From a virus: DNA of 39,548 nt. The DNA is taken from positions 1 through 39,548 of the IMG/VR virus record IMGVR_UViG_3300022751_000010; one strand, written 5' to 3'. Below the pieces are notes generated by a model that did not search any database, had not been told where the DNA came from, and was given only the letters and a program-made list of their open reading frames with translations. Both the position numbers and the translations under genes were made by a program. Position 1 is the stretch's first letter. Each line of letters starts with the position of its first letter. Positions 14,137-23,812 of this stretch are shown here, piece by piece.

Positions 14137-17082
14137 TTAATGGTTTGAAAATTCCTGAACCTGTGCCATTTGATTGCTAACATTTGCTATGTCCTGGACT
14201 GCAACAACCGGGCGGGGTAATGCGGATACTCCGGCGGCTGTAGCAGCACCTATTTTAGCCGCTAACATATCATAATCTATAGTAGGTAACGCAGCCTTAC
14301 TAACGATGCCACCACCTTCAAGATAATTAGATACGGGCACTGTGCTCCCGCCTGCAGGGAATGCATTATTAAAAGCCATGAAGTGAGCTGCTGCATTACG
14401 GTTCATCACTCCTATAAGTTCGCCTTGTTCAGCTTCAAAGCGCGTACCATCCGCGCCGGTAAATAGCGTACCTCCATTTCTATGCCTTTTACCGCCTATG
14501 CCAAACAACCCACCGCGTTCGGCTTTAGGGACTGCTGTTGATGATATTCTACGAACCGTTGCTAAACCTTGTGCAATAGCACCTGCTGATGCTACAGCTC
14601 CCAACGCTGGGCCAACTATGGGAATACCTGCAAGCGCTTTGAATGCAGCTGTAGCAGATTGATAAGTGTCTATTGTTGTTTGAGCGATGGCCATTGCTTT
14701 ACCGCCAGTTGTTGCCTTACCTAACAATTCTGCTATGCCGTTATAAGTCTTTTCAGCTAATGAAACTTTGTTAAGGAATACAGATTGCTCAATTGCCACT
14801 CGTTGCGCTGCTGTAGCTTTATCAAATTCAACCATATCAGCACCTCTTTTAATCTGATCTTCTCTTTCGGCTGCTCTTTTAATATCATATTCTGCCAATT
14901 GAGAAGCAAGGTCAACCTGGAAAGCTTCTCCTGCTGCAATGCGTTTGTTTTCTAAATCCAATAGCTTTGCACCGTTTTCAGCTTCTTTTCTTTGCTCTAT
15001 AACAGCTTTCTTTTTAGCTTCATTCTCATCATCAATGACCTGCAGGGCTTCATTAATTTCCTGTTGTGATTTCTTTTCAGCTTCAAGTTTAATTGCAGCA
15101 TTATCTTTTTGCGCTTCAGCAATACGGTTAAGTCTGTCAATCTCCTGATTTACTATTTCATCTGTAAGGAATTTATTAGCATCCAGTTTATATTTATTGA
15201 CTGCAAGGATATTATCCAATTCGGCATCAGCATTTTTTACAATTGCAGCGGTCTGGCTATCTGCCAGTTCTTTAGCATTGTCATTGTAAGCTTTTTGTAA
15301 CTTAAGCTTATCGTTATTGGTTTGCTTTGAAGCATCATATTCTGCCTTGGCAATTTTATCCTGCTGGTCCTTGATGCTTTGGGCGGCGGCAATTTCTTCA
15401 TCTACATACTTTGCTTTATCCCCAACGGCCTGCCTGTACAAATCAAGTTCCAGTTTTAAGGTTTCGGCATATTCGGCCAGTGATGCTTTTATCTTATCCT
15501 GCCTTTCCTTTTCAATAGCAACAGATTTATCAGCGGCTTCCTTACGCAGGCTATTTCGGTTAGCAAGCTGCTCTGATTCCTGGCCTGTAATTCTTTCTTC
15601 GATATCTGCTATTTCGGTGATAGCTTCTGCACGTTTATCAAGGGCATCTGTAGTTTGTCCCTCACTTTTTATGGTAAGATCTGCAACCTCTTTACGTTTA
15701 TTCGCTATTCTTAATTCGTCATTAAGTTGAGCTTGTAAAACCTTACCTAACTTCTCATTAGCTGCAACACGTTCCGCAACACTTTTGCTTTCATCATCAC
15801 GAACCTGTCTTAGCTTTTCGGCTTGCTTTTGGTAGTCAAGTTGTATTTTCTTAGACTCCCTTTGCATTGTTTGTAATTCCCCTTCTGCCTTAGCAAGATC
15901 GCCAGCGGCCTTTGCAGATGCAGCAAACTGATTTTTATAGTTTTTAATACTATCTGCTGCTTTATCAAAACCAACGAACCTGGCAGCTGCTTCAAGGCCA
16001 TCTATAAGTTTTGATAAGGCTGTTGAAACCAAATCGAAGTATGCTATAAAAGCATTGCCCAGGTATTCGCCTAACGGTTTTAATATTTTAAAAAACGTAT
16101 TGAAGAAACCGCTCAATGTTGCTGTTACACGGGCAAGCTTCTGGCTGCCTTCTTCAGTACTATTCATTGATGCAGTCATGAATTTAAACGCACCTACAAC
16201 AAGCGCAACTGTTACGGCCAATCCGGCAATAAATGCACCTATTGGAGTTGCAATAAATGTAATACCTGCCTGCGTTGCACCAATGATTCCAGTTCTAACC
16301 GCTGTAAACATACCTTGAAGCAATGGAGCTGCACCACCGGCTTGCTGTGATGTTTTTAGAAAACCTAACAAACCGCCCTGTGAATTTTCTAACGAGCCAT
16401 TAAATTCTTCCTGTTCGCCCCGGGCCTCTGCCATGTTAGCAGCATAAACATTTATTTGGGTAATGTTTTGATTAATCTGCTGATTTAGAATTTTATATTC
16501 TTCACTATTTTTATCCACATTACTAAGTGTAGCAGTAAGCTCTGTGTTCAAAGCTTCAAGTGCTTTCTTTTCATTATCCATCTCTTTATAAGCGGCAATG
16601 ATTTGATTCTTATAATCTCCTATACCTATCTTTTGTTTTTCGTAAGCAGATACATTTTCCTTTATGGCAGCGTTGTTCTCATCAATCTTTTTATTGATTT
16701 CTGCAATCTGTTTTTGGCCTTCTTCAGTAGTGGTATTAATCTGTTTTCTCAAAGCCAATAGCTGCTTATTATTTTCGCGCCAGTCGTTTTCAGAAACATT
16801 TAATTTATCAACAGCGGACTTTATAGCAATCTGCTGATTTTCCAATCGACCACCCTGAGATACTTGTGCCTCTATAGCTTTTGACTGCAACCTGTACGCA
16901 TCCGTTAGTCTTTTCATTTCGACTTGGTTTCTAACAAATTGTGCAGATCCTTCTTCTCCAGATTTTTTTAGTTCAGCTTGCTCATTTCTTAAAGCAATGA
17001 TTGCCTTTTTGGATTCTGTAGCTGCTTCGATAAGGCCTTTAATATCCAGATCGAGCGTTGCTAAATTTATTTTCTCTGCCAT
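14137..17082 (-). CDS. Tail tape measure protein
   Basis: This 981-aa protein, the largest in the window, has long Ala/Glu/Lys/Gln-rich coiled coils (about 20-215 and 395-780) around hydrophobic segments (about 280-300, GAFIAGLAVTVALVVGAFKF) and a Gly/Ala-rich C-terminal part with more hydrophobic stretches (about 810-850). This is the standard tape measure layout. It sets tail length and is ejected with the DNA. At about 0.15 nm per residue it predicts a tail near 147 nm, a siphovirus. It lies after the tail genes and before the head genes. Confidence 0.9.
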   Translation of the reverse strand: MAEKINLATLDLDIKGLIEAATESKKAIIALRNEQAELKKSGEEGSAQFVRNQVEMKRLTDAYRLQSKAIEAQVSQGGRLENQQIAIKSAVDKLNVSENDWRENNKQLLALRKQINTTTEEGQKQIAEINKKIDENNAAIKENVSAYEKQKIGIGDYKNQIIAAYKEMDNEKKALEALNTELTATLSNVDKNSEEYKILNQQINQNITQINVYAANMAEARGEQEEFNGSLENSQGGLLGFLKTSQQAGGAAPLLQGMFTAVRTGIIGATQAGITFIATPIGAFIAGLAVTVALVVGAFKFMTASMNSTEEGSQKLARVTATLSGFFNTFFKILKPLGEYLGNAFIAYFDLVSTALSKLIDGLEAAARFVGFDKAADSIKNYKNQFAASAKAAGDLAKAEGELQTMQRESKKIQLDYQKQAEKLRQVRDDESKSVAERVAANEKLGKVLQAQLNDELRIANKRKEVADLTIKSEGQTTDALDKRAEAITEIADIEERITGQESEQLANRNSLRKEAADKSVAIEKERQDKIKASLAEYAETLKLELDLYRQAVGDKAKYVDEEIAAAQSIKDQQDKIAKAEYDASKQTNNDKLKLQKAYNDNAKELADSQTAAIVKNADAELDNILAVNKYKLDANKFLTDEIVNQEIDRLNRIAEAQKDNAAIKLEAEKKSQQEINEALQVIDDENEAKKKAVIEQRKEAENGAKLLDLENKRIAAGEAFQVDLASQLAEYDIKRAAEREDQIKRGADMVEFDKATAAQRVAIEQSVFLNKVSLAEKTYNGIAELLGKATTGGKAMAIAQTTIDTYQSATAAFKALAGIPIVGPALGAVASAGAIAQGLATVRRISSTAVPKAERGGLFGIGGKRHRNGGTLFTGADGTRFEAEQGELIGVMNRNAAAHFMAFNNAFPAGGSTVPVSNYLEGGGIVSKAALPTIDYDMLAAKIGAATAAGVSALPRPVVAVQDIANVSNQMAQVQEFSNH

Positions 17083-17369
17083 TATATTACTGTTAAGATT
17101 AATGTATTACTTCTTAAAAAATTCTTATCCTTTGTACCGATATTCATTACAACCTCTTTATAGCCAGTAGAAGTATACGTTAATCTATATTCGTAATTAG
17201 AAATTTTATTCACGGTTGCGCCGTTGGCACCGATGGTAAATTCAAATTCCGATTGATTATACAGGGTATCAAGCCACACGGTTATTGGAGTAGCAACATT
17301 AATTTCAGCCCTGGTCAATCCAAAGCCAAAAGAAATAAAGGGCGTTATATTTTTTAGTTCCTGTATCAT
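17082..17369 (-). CDS. Small Ig-like tail-associated protein, 95 aa
   Basis: The start at 17369 (MIQELKNITPFISFGFG) forms an ATGA overlap with the stop of the 741-aa gene, which favours it over an upstream Met. The product looks like one Ig-like or PKD-like beta sandwich, ending YKEVVMNIGTKDKNFLRSN. Such domains decorate phage tails and may bind cell-surface sugars weakly. It could have split off from the C-terminus of the large upstream tail protein. Confidence 0.65.
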   Translation of the reverse strand: MIQELKNITPFISFGFGLTRAEINVATPITVWLDTLYNQSEFEFTIGANGATVNKISNYEYRLTYTSTGYKEVVMNIGTKDKNFLRSNTLILTVI

Positions 17370-19591
17370 ACTGTTATAATTGCAAAATCTGAATATATAT
17401 TTTCGTGCCTTAACCTGAATATCTTTTCTCCCGGCGCTAACACTGGGCCGGTTATGTATGGACTGATGTCCGGTAATGGAGCTGCATCGTTCCACATGAG
17501 GTTATCCCATATCTGAAGCCATGAGGTGCCGGGGTACTCGTTGATAAATGATATAACAATAGTATTATTGCTAACAGATAAATCTGTAAGTCGTAACACC
17601 GGCAATACAGGGTCAGTATATTTTACTTTGAGTAATTCTACCTTAGTTGGTTTACCACTTACATAGTTGCTTATTTTGTTTAAGATAAAATAATTTGAAA
17701 GCTGCTCTATGTAGTACAACTTCTTAAAGTCGATGTTTGTAATATCCGAATCGGTTAACCACATTTCAGCATTTACCAACAACGTTTTATCTAATATCCT
17801 TTGTAAAGGGTTATAATAATTTGCAATGATCTCGCTGAACTTTAGCCTGCTGTAACTTTCCCTGTAGCTGTAGGTTGCCGAACCACCACCCAGCACATCA
17901 GAAACAAGGTTAAGACCACCCAGCACACCAAACGACCTTAAGAAGTAGTACCGCTTATCTAATATCTTATACGATATGGTTTCGCCCTCATTACTCTCAT
18001 TTACTTCTTTTTCCCAAAGTTTATACACATTTGTATCTTTCCCTAAAAAGGTTACCGGTAAACGTTCCGGACTGTATATTTTTGATTTTATTACATCGCG
18101 GGTATCAGGCAGGTTGACGTTATCAACTATTATAGCACCGTCGCTATGGCTGCTTTCCTTATCATTGTAGTTATATTTAAACAGGTTTCTTTGGGCGTAG
18201 GCGCCATACATGTAATTTTCTGAAATCTTATTATTAAACTTACCGGTCCAATCTACTATTTGCGAGGTCTGTAAATGTTCTTGCAGGGTTAAAAATTCGT
18301 AGTTATTACTGTACTTATCTTTGAACATGGTTAACCCAAAGCGTTGCACCACTTCATTAAGAAAGTCTTTTACAGGGAAATCTGTAAATGCTTCGCTAAA
18401 ATCTACATACAACGGATCTATACGAACTAATGTTACCTCAAATTTATGTGGATATATTGGGTACAAAACATAGGTGCTATTGAATGCAGAACCTGTTACA
18501 CCTACTGAAATTGATTCTAGCCCGTTTAATTGAAAGGGCACCGATGTTAAAGTAGTTTCAGTACCAAATGGTATAACATCCGCTTCAGGGCCAAATATCT
18601 TATTGCCGTTTTGTATGAGCTGGTGTGATGTGAACGCAGCCAAAGGTATCTGGCCATCGGCATTAAAACCTATAGCAATGGCAGCATCTCTATCCTGATT
18701 GAAAGATGTTGTTTTACCGTACAGAGTACACTTGATAACTAATTGGTAAGTTGCGCTTTGAGTAACATGCATGTTTATACCGTCCTGTTGGTACAACTCA
18801 TCGACTGTTGCAGAATTGTACTTTGCATAATAAAAGTAACGGCCGGTATCACGCTGCAGGTAAGCATTTGTGAAGCTATAATCTTCACTGTGCAATATTG
18901 TATGATTAACAACACCGTCGCCAGGGATGGGTAAACCTTTAGGAAATGTCATCCAAAGCTCTTTAAAGTTAAACGTGTCGAAAATAGAACCAGTTGGAAT
19001 AACCCCGTTATTATATTTTTCCCATATCTTACGCCACAACCAAGCAACGTTAACCGATGGCACCAGGTAATCAAAGTTAACTTCAGGCAAGCCCTCTGTG
19101 TTGTTTGTGTTGCCTGTTTTACCGTTATAGTCAGCAAGTATATACCGATATGGTAAATCGTTAGACCATGTGTTTAAAATATTATCAGCAGTTTTAAGAT
19201 GGGTTATCTCATCTAAAAGTTCGCCTAAATGGGAAAGATTTTGATTTTCAATAGCTTTATAGAAGTCAACTATTCCATCTACAATAGCTATGTTATAACC
19301 ATCACCACCATCAGTAATAACAGCCCAACCGTTATATACAAAGCATTCGCCATTGTCGCTGTAAAGGCTGCATTCATTTTTTATATAAGGTACATTGGAT
19401 GTATTACCTGTTAGTGTCATTGACTGCAATGCTCTTACATTGCCCGCTGTTTTAGGAACGCTGAATGTATTAGTATAATTTGATTGCCTGTTTTCTATCC
19501 TTGAAACATCATTTACCTGTTTAGTTTGGGCAATGGTTGTGCCGGGCTCTAAGTCCATCAGGCTACCGTTAATATAAAGAATGATGCTCAT
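17366..19591 (-). CDS. Large tail protein of unknown sub-role, 741 aa
   Basis: This long beta-rich protein (starts MSIILYINGSLMDLEPG, contains ENRQSNYTNTFSVPKTAGN) is of a kind commonly seen in Bacteroidota phages beside the tape measure. The central part has many aromatic residues, and the C-terminal 80 residues look like a fibronectin-type or Ig-like domain. In transcription order it precedes the small Ig-like gene and the tape measure. It may be a baseplate-hub or distal tail component, but no catalytic motif is visible. Confidence 0.7.
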   Translation of the reverse strand: MSIILYINGSLMDLEPGTTIAQTKQVNDVSRIENRQSNYTNTFSVPKTAGNVRALQSMTLTGNTSNVPYIKNECSLYSDNGECFVYNGWAVITDGGDGYNIAIVDGIVDFYKAIENQNLSHLGELLDEITHLKTADNILNTWSNDLPYRYILADYNGKTGNTNNTEGLPEVNFDYLVPSVNVAWLWRKIWEKYNNGVIPTGSIFDTFNFKELWMTFPKGLPIPGDGVVNHTILHSEDYSFTNAYLQRDTGRYFYYAKYNSATVDELYQQDGINMHVTQSATYQLVIKCTLYGKTTSFNQDRDAAIAIGFNADGQIPLAAFTSHQLIQNGNKIFGPEADVIPFGTETTLTSVPFQLNGLESISVGVTGSAFNSTYVLYPIYPHKFEVTLVRIDPLYVDFSEAFTDFPVKDFLNEVVQRFGLTMFKDKYSNNYEFLTLQEHLQTSQIVDWTGKFNNKISENYMYGAYAQRNLFKYNYNDKESSHSDGAIIVDNVNLPDTRDVIKSKIYSPERLPVTFLGKDTNVYKLWEKEVNESNEGETISYKILDKRYYFLRSFGVLGGLNLVSDVLGGGSATYSYRESYSRLKFSEIIANYYNPLQRILDKTLLVNAEMWLTDSDITNIDFKKLYYIEQLSNYFILNKISNYVSGKPTKVELLKVKYTDPVLPVLRLTDLSVSNNTIVISFINEYPGTSWLQIWDNLMWNDAAPLPDISPYITGPVLAPGEKIFRLRHENIYSDFAIITV

Positions 19592-20715
19592 AATGTTTGG
19601 GTGTATCGTACTGGCAATTCAAAATCTAAAACAAAGTTTGTAAGGTTCTGTTTAAAGTTTTTTATCCTGGCATTAGTTGTTTTAAGGCTTACTTCTATCC
19701 AGTCGTTATAATCATTACGGGCGAATGGCTGGCCTGTGAATAAATATATTTTCGGGCTTTCCAATATACCCTCTACAATTATTCTTTCATCGATGTTAAG
19801 GCGTTCAGCAATTACTTTGATGGTGTCCTGACTCTGTTGGCCAACTTGAAGGCTACGGTTTAATGCCGTATCCACGTTATCATTATCCCTGTCAAGTTCG
19901 CCCAGGCTTTTACTATTACGGTCTATGCTATAGGTATCTTCAAACAGCCAATAATTATAGCCCCCATACTTATTAAGCCATTTAAAGTAGACACCGCATT
20001 TATACGAGACTTTTTCAAGAAGCATGAACCTATCCGTTTCTATTTGCTGATATTTAGTTACGGCCCTGAACTCATTGAAACCCTCAACCAATGGCATTAT
20101 TTCTTCAAGGGTTTCATCAGTACGGCCATCTGAAAAAACCAACCTGTTTACCTGGCCCGGCATGTCAAATTCAGAAACCAAAAGGTTAGTTTGGTTTATC
20201 AATTGAAGTGTGCCGGTGCTGTAGAATGACATATCAAACGGATAGCCCTGCCAATATTTTAAGAAATGGTAGTTATTAGTATAACTTTTAAAAGGGGATA
20301 GTATAAGGTTATCTGATTTTATAAAGCTATTGTTATTATCAAGCTGCTCAACACCTGCAAGCCATGTAAGCCCAAATGTTTGGTGCTGGCTTGTAGTATC
20401 GGTAAACACAATCTTAATATCAAGGTTAAGGTTTAAAACGCTCCCTTCAGAATAATCATAAATAAAAGTGTTTGGCAAATCTGTATGCAGGGTATCTTCA
20501 AAGTTCCTGGTATTTATTAAAGCGCAAACGTAGGGCTTCATATTAATGAAGAACTCAACCGCCGGGTTAGGATACAACCGCACATTTAAGCCTGCTGCTG
20601 TAACATCTGCGTAAGCTACAGGCAAAGGTGTATTACTTCTAAAACGGATGATATCGTTGTTGAATGCCATTCTAAGCTTATTGGCCTGTAGTGGCTGGAT
20701 AAAGACTATTGCCAT
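19588..20715 (-). CDS. Tail protein of unknown sub-role, 375 aa
   Basis: This beta-rich protein is ATGA-coupled to the 741-aa gene and begins MAIVFIQPLQANKLRMAFN. The regular beta pattern and tail-gene neighbours suggest a baseplate or distal tail protein that works with the 741-aa product. There is no enzyme motif. Confidence 0.65.
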   Translation of the reverse strand: MAIVFIQPLQANKLRMAFNNDIIRFRSNTPLPVAYADVTAAGLNVRLYPNPAVEFFINMKPYVCALINTRNFEDTLHTDLPNTFIYDYSEGSVLNLNLDIKIVFTDTTSQHQTFGLTWLAGVEQLDNNNSFIKSDNLILSPFKSYTNNYHFLKYWQGYPFDMSFYSTGTLQLINQTNLLVSEFDMPGQVNRLVFSDGRTDETLEEIMPLVEGFNEFRAVTKYQQIETDRFMLLEKVSYKCGVYFKWLNKYGGYNYWLFEDTYSIDRNSKSLGELDRDNDNVDTALNRSLQVGQQSQDTIKVIAERLNIDERIIVEGILESPKIYLFTGQPFARNDYNDWIEVSLKTTNARIKNFKQNLTNFVLDFELPVRYTQTL

Positions 20716-21176
20716 TATGCTGCTTGTAAATAGTTAATTAAATCGTTTGTAAAGTCAGTAACATAAATGTCGCTTAACTTATCAATAATGCTTTGTATGC
20801 GTTCTGGTGTAACAACTTGGCTAATTAATTCCACACCGCCATGCTGTTGACGTTTCCAACCCTCCCTGCCAATCTTACGCGCAATAAGGAATGCAAGGCT
20901 GCTAATTGATATTTTGCCCTCTATACGGCTTGCAATGCCTTTGTCTTTTATCCATTGTTCAATGGCTTCACTTGGTGGTTGCTTACCTGCTGCACGTCCG
21001 CTTTCAAGCTGTTCAGAATATTTGAAGCCTTTAAGCACCGCTTTGTTTTCAGTAACAACTACTTCAAGGCTATCAGCCCATGCACCTGATGCACGCATGC
21101 CCAGCTCATCGTATTTGGCTATCAGGTCAACACGCAGGGCTTCAAATTCCTGCTGTAGTATTTCGGTTGTAGTCAT
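20715..21176 (-). CDS. Minor tail / tail-completion-like protein (HK97 gp10-like)
   Basis: This 153-aa protein starts MTTTEILQQEFEALRVDL. The segment YSEQLESGRAAGKQPPSEAI followed by IEQWIKDKG resembles the core of HK97 gp10-type tail-completion proteins, where a Gly-Arg turn precedes the helical segment. Members sit at the head-tail joint. It starts within an ATGA overlap with a 25-aa membrane frame and runs into the 375-aa gene with a 1-bp overlap. Confidence 0.6.
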   Translation of the reverse strand: MTTTEILQQEFEALRVDLIAKYDELGMRASGAWADSLEVVVTENKAVLKGFKYSEQLESGRAAGKQPPSEAIEQWIKDKGIASRIEGKISISSLAFLIARKIGREGWKRQQHGGVELISQVVTPERIQSIIDKLSDIYVTDFTNDLINYLQAA

Positions 21177-21250
21177 AATTTTTTATTTGTTATAGCATCC
21201 CATAATAAATAAACAGCACACGCCGCCAAACCCCATACAGCCGTTATCAT
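21173..21250 (-). CDS. Transmembrane microprotein, 25 aa
   Basis: The frame MITAVWGLAACAVYLLWDAI plus five residues fits exactly between two tail genes. Its ATG overlaps the stop of the upstream gene (ATGA) and its TGA overlaps the ATG of the next gene (ATGA). Double translational coupling is hard to explain if the stretch is untranslated. About 16 residues are hydrophobic, enough for one short membrane helix, and the C-terminus is basic. No known family; it could be a membrane peptide or merely a coupling device that carries ribosomes across the gap. Confidence 0.55.
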   Translation of the reverse strand: MITAVWGLAACAVYLLWDAITNKKL

Positions 21251-21690
21251 AACACCGGCACTTTTATCCGGTAGCTACACAACAAGCCGTCCATATTAGC
21301 ATCAAGCGCATCGGTAACGTCTATGTTATCCCATTGGGAAACTGTAAAGTCAAGGCATCCAAGTTCATTGCCTATTTGATTAAATACATTAAGCAGCGGT
21401 TCGATGTTGGTCGTGTACTTAGAGGTTTCCTGTGTACCAACTTCCTGAAAATACTGCTGGTCATAATCAGAATGCTTTACCAAGAAGAATTTACCCTCAA
21501 AGTTGGCGGCTATTATTCTTGTGCCGGTGCTGTTGTATTCGCTTTTACGGTTAGTAAACTCATGCAGCATGAATATTTTAGTAGGGTCAAGCGAGCCATC
21601 CAGTAAGTTTAGCGCAGCGCGTTTGCCATAATGGTATTCTATGCCCTTTGATAGAGCTATATCCTGTAATATGCGTACTATATCATTCAT
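21247..21690 (-). CDS. Head-tail connector or minor structural protein, 147 aa
   Basis: I start it at 21690 (MNDIVRILQDIALSKGIEYH), 4 bp after the SEC-C gene; a Met at 21756 would overlap that gene. The product has an N-terminal helix, then mixed beta strands (FMLHEFTNRKSEYN), and a C-terminal strand GLLCSYRIKVPVL. Size and position between terminase and tail-completion genes fit a neck protein. Not firmly recognised. Confidence 0.6.
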   Translation of the reverse strand: MNDIVRILQDIALSKGIEYHYGKRAALNLLDGSLDPTKIFMLHEFTNRKSEYNSTGTRIIAANFEGKFFLVKHSDYDQQYFQEVGTQETSKYTTNIEPLLNVFNQIGNELGCLDFTVSQWDNIDVTDALDANMDGLLCSYRIKVPVL

Positions 21691-21694
21691 CTGC

Positions 21695-21889
21695 TTAATT
21701 ATTTTTGCCACAGCATTTCTTATATTTCTCTCTTGAACCGCATGGACAACCGTCATTCCTATGCACCTTACGTTTTATAGGATCATAACATTTTACAGGT
21801 TTAAAATCCATGTTAGCAGGACAACATACTTTTGCTTTAGTTGAGCCTGCCATAATTGACGATAATAATATTGTTGATAATTGATCCAT
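21695..21889 (-). CDS. Small SEC-C zinc-motif protein, 64 aa
   Basis: The C-terminus ends in GCPCGSREKYKKCCGK (Cys48, Cys50, Cys59, Cys60), a clear SEC-C motif as found at the end of SecA and in many small zinc proteins. The first 45 residues are unrelated and contain three further cysteines (22, 23, 34). It sits between a 174-aa gene and a neck gene in the packaging region, an odd place for this motif. Possible roles are binding SecB/ribosomes of the host or packaging proteins; neither is shown. Confidence 0.8.
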   Translation of the reverse strand: MDQLSTILLSSIMAGSTKAKVCCPANMDFKPVKCYDPIKRKVHRNDGCPCGSREKYKKCCGKNN

Positions 21890-21893
21890 AATC

Positions 21894-22418
21894 CTATCTA
21901 TTTAATTTTTGAAATTCCGTTTCTACCTCACTTTGTATTTTTGTCGCTGTCAATAAGGTAAATATCTCGCTGTATGGCTTCTTTCCTAAATCGAACGGGT
22001 ATTGCCCCAGCATCTTACCAAGCTGCACCAATGGCAGCGTATCACTAAACATTTGCAGCCTATCTGCACCAGCCATCATCCATAGGTGCTCATCTTGCTT
22101 TTGACTTGATAACACCTTGTTCTCGGTCAGAATGATTCTTTCAAATTCTGACACCATGTATTTTTTAGCAGCATAGAACTCGCTTACATCTGCTTTCCAG
22201 AACGCCCTTTCATTAACATCAAAGCATATCTCAAACAGCTTAATTATACCCTGCCAGTCTTTAACCTTTGGTAGAAGTCCTATGCAATACTTCACATTCA
22301 CATAAGGCATTTTGTTAATATTCATTTGCCTGCCTGCAAAGCTGTTGCGGGGATTTACATAAAGTAAAACAGCATCGCTGTTAGCATCATTTGATAAAGC
22401 GTATTTTTTTAAAATCAT
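21894..22418 (-). CDS. Hypothetical protein after terminase, 174 aa
   Basis: Mostly helical protein (starts MILKKYALSNDANSDAVLLY), overlapping the terminase large subunit by 4 bp (ATGA type). It contains MNINKMPYVNVKYCIGLLPKV and an acidic C-terminus. The tight coupling to terminase suggests a packaging or neck function. I do not recognise the family. Confidence 0.65.
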   Translation of the reverse strand: MILKKYALSNDANSDAVLLYVNPRNSFAGRQMNINKMPYVNVKYCIGLLPKVKDWQGIIKLFEICFDVNERAFWKADVSEFYAAKKYMVSEFERIILTENKVLSSQKQDEHLWMMAGADRLQMFSDTLPLVQLGKMLGQYPFDLGKKPYSEIFTLLTATKIQSEVETEFQKLNR

Positions 22419-23770
22419 CCTACTCTTACTTTAGTGGTAAATGTTTTACGCAAGGCAAACCAGTAACGCATCATGATACTATCCCATTCATCTGGGGAAC
22501 GGCCTAACAGTTCTTTAATTCTCTCTTTTGGTATGATGCCCTGACGGCTATCCTTATCAATATCTTTAGTCTTTACCTGTTCCATTTCTTCAGATGTGAT
22601 TTCACGCACACCGCTATCACCACATACCTCGCCTGTTAACCGGTTCATTATCATTTCAGCCATCTTTATACTACACTGGCTCTTTAGGTTATCAAAGTTT
22701 GGCTTAACATAAGCTTTACCATCTAATACCTCTAAAGGGCTGCTATTATTTACAAAGCCTTTACATTTTAAGAAGTCTACAACACCACCCCCTACACCAT
22801 CCTCATCAGCAACAATGTTTGATAAGGCTATACCAAATTCCTTTTGTAATAGTTTAGCCTGGTCAACAACAACATCAAGACCGCTCTTAGCAATTGAAAC
22901 CCGCTTGATACATAACCAACCGTGCCATATCCTGAACACGGTTTTATCACGGCCTTTACGAGCTACGTCGATGGTCATATATTTAAGGCCGTCGGGCTTG
23001 ATATGATAACCTTTTGCAAATTCTGAAGGCGTAACGAAATAATCCGATATAGCATCATTATCAATTAAAGTGGCAGGGTCATCGTCATACTCCCAGTTAC
23101 CAAAATATAAACGCTCCCTGCTGTTTTTGTCGAGCCTTAGTAGCGATTGTAAATAAGTCGGATGTAAGTGCGGGTTATCCGATGGCAGGGCTTTAATAAA
23201 CTTCCTGTAAGCCGGTAAGCTATCATCTCGCTTTGGTTTATAGAACTCCTTATACGTCCAGTTCTTTGCAGGGTTACATGTGCCTAACATCTTTGGCATC
23301 AAACCAAATTCAGTAAGCTTGTAACGAATACGGCTCTTTACTATCTGCCATGCGAGGTAAACTACTTGGTTGCACTCATCTATAAACGCACCTGTAATCT
23401 CTAACGAACCTAAGCTATCATAGTTCGGGTCACTTGGATAGTGGAATAAATCCTTAAGTATGATCTGACTGCCATTATTCCAGTAGATAATGTGCTCTTG
23501 TGCATTGTACCTAAACTGACTGCTTAGTTTTAGCTTAGTTGATAATTCAAAGAACGTGTTAAGGGTAGTCTCTTTTAGTGTTTTCAATTTGGAACGCCCC
23601 ATAAGCCACCTTGTGCCGGGGTATTTTTGGCATTGCTCCATTAACCATAAGCAACCTATAGCAGATTTACCACCACCTGCAGCTCCACCATAAAGAACTT
23701 CTTCAGTAGAATCATCCTTCAGATACCGGATAGCGTTCTTTTGTTTGGTTAAAAGCTTAATATTGTCCAT
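22415..23770 (-). CDS. terL: Terminase large subunit
   Basis: This 451-aa protein has both terminase activities. The N-terminal ATPase has Walker A GGAAGGGKS (28-36) and Walker B FIDE with Asp131-Glu132. The C-terminal RNase H-like nuclease has Asp268 (MTIDVARKG), Asp322 and Asp324 (VADEDGVGG), and Asp430 (SPDEWDS). It pumps DNA into the prohead and cuts concatemers. The small subunit gene lies 42 bp upstream. The sequence alone does not say whether packaging is cos or headful type. Confidence 0.95.
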   Translation of the reverse strand: MDNIKLLTKQKNAIRYLKDDSTEEVLYGGAAGGGKSAIGCLWLMEQCQKYPGTRWLMGRSKLKTLKETTLNTFFELSTKLKLSSQFRYNAQEHIIYWNNGSQIILKDLFHYPSDPNYDSLGSLEITGAFIDECNQVVYLAWQIVKSRIRYKLTEFGLMPKMLGTCNPAKNWTYKEFYKPKRDDSLPAYRKFIKALPSDNPHLHPTYLQSLLRLDKNSRERLYFGNWEYDDDPATLIDNDAISDYFVTPSEFAKGYHIKPDGLKYMTIDVARKGRDKTVFRIWHGWLCIKRVSIAKSGLDVVVDQAKLLQKEFGIALSNIVADEDGVGGGVVDFLKCKGFVNNSSPLEVLDGKAYVKPNFDNLKSQCSIKMAEMIMNRLTGEVCGDSGVREITSEEMEQVKTKDIDKDSRQGIIPKERIKELLGRSPDEWDSIMMRYWFALRKTFTTKVRVG

Positions 23771-23812
23771 TTCTTACACAAAAGGCGGTATTTTAGACAC
23801 CTTTCCTACAAA

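Noticed and set aside
17082-17495. Longer N-terminus of the small Ig-like protein (from 17495)
   Set aside because: Its first 42 residues are a shadow of the 741-aa gene; the ATGA overlap at 17369 is the natural start.
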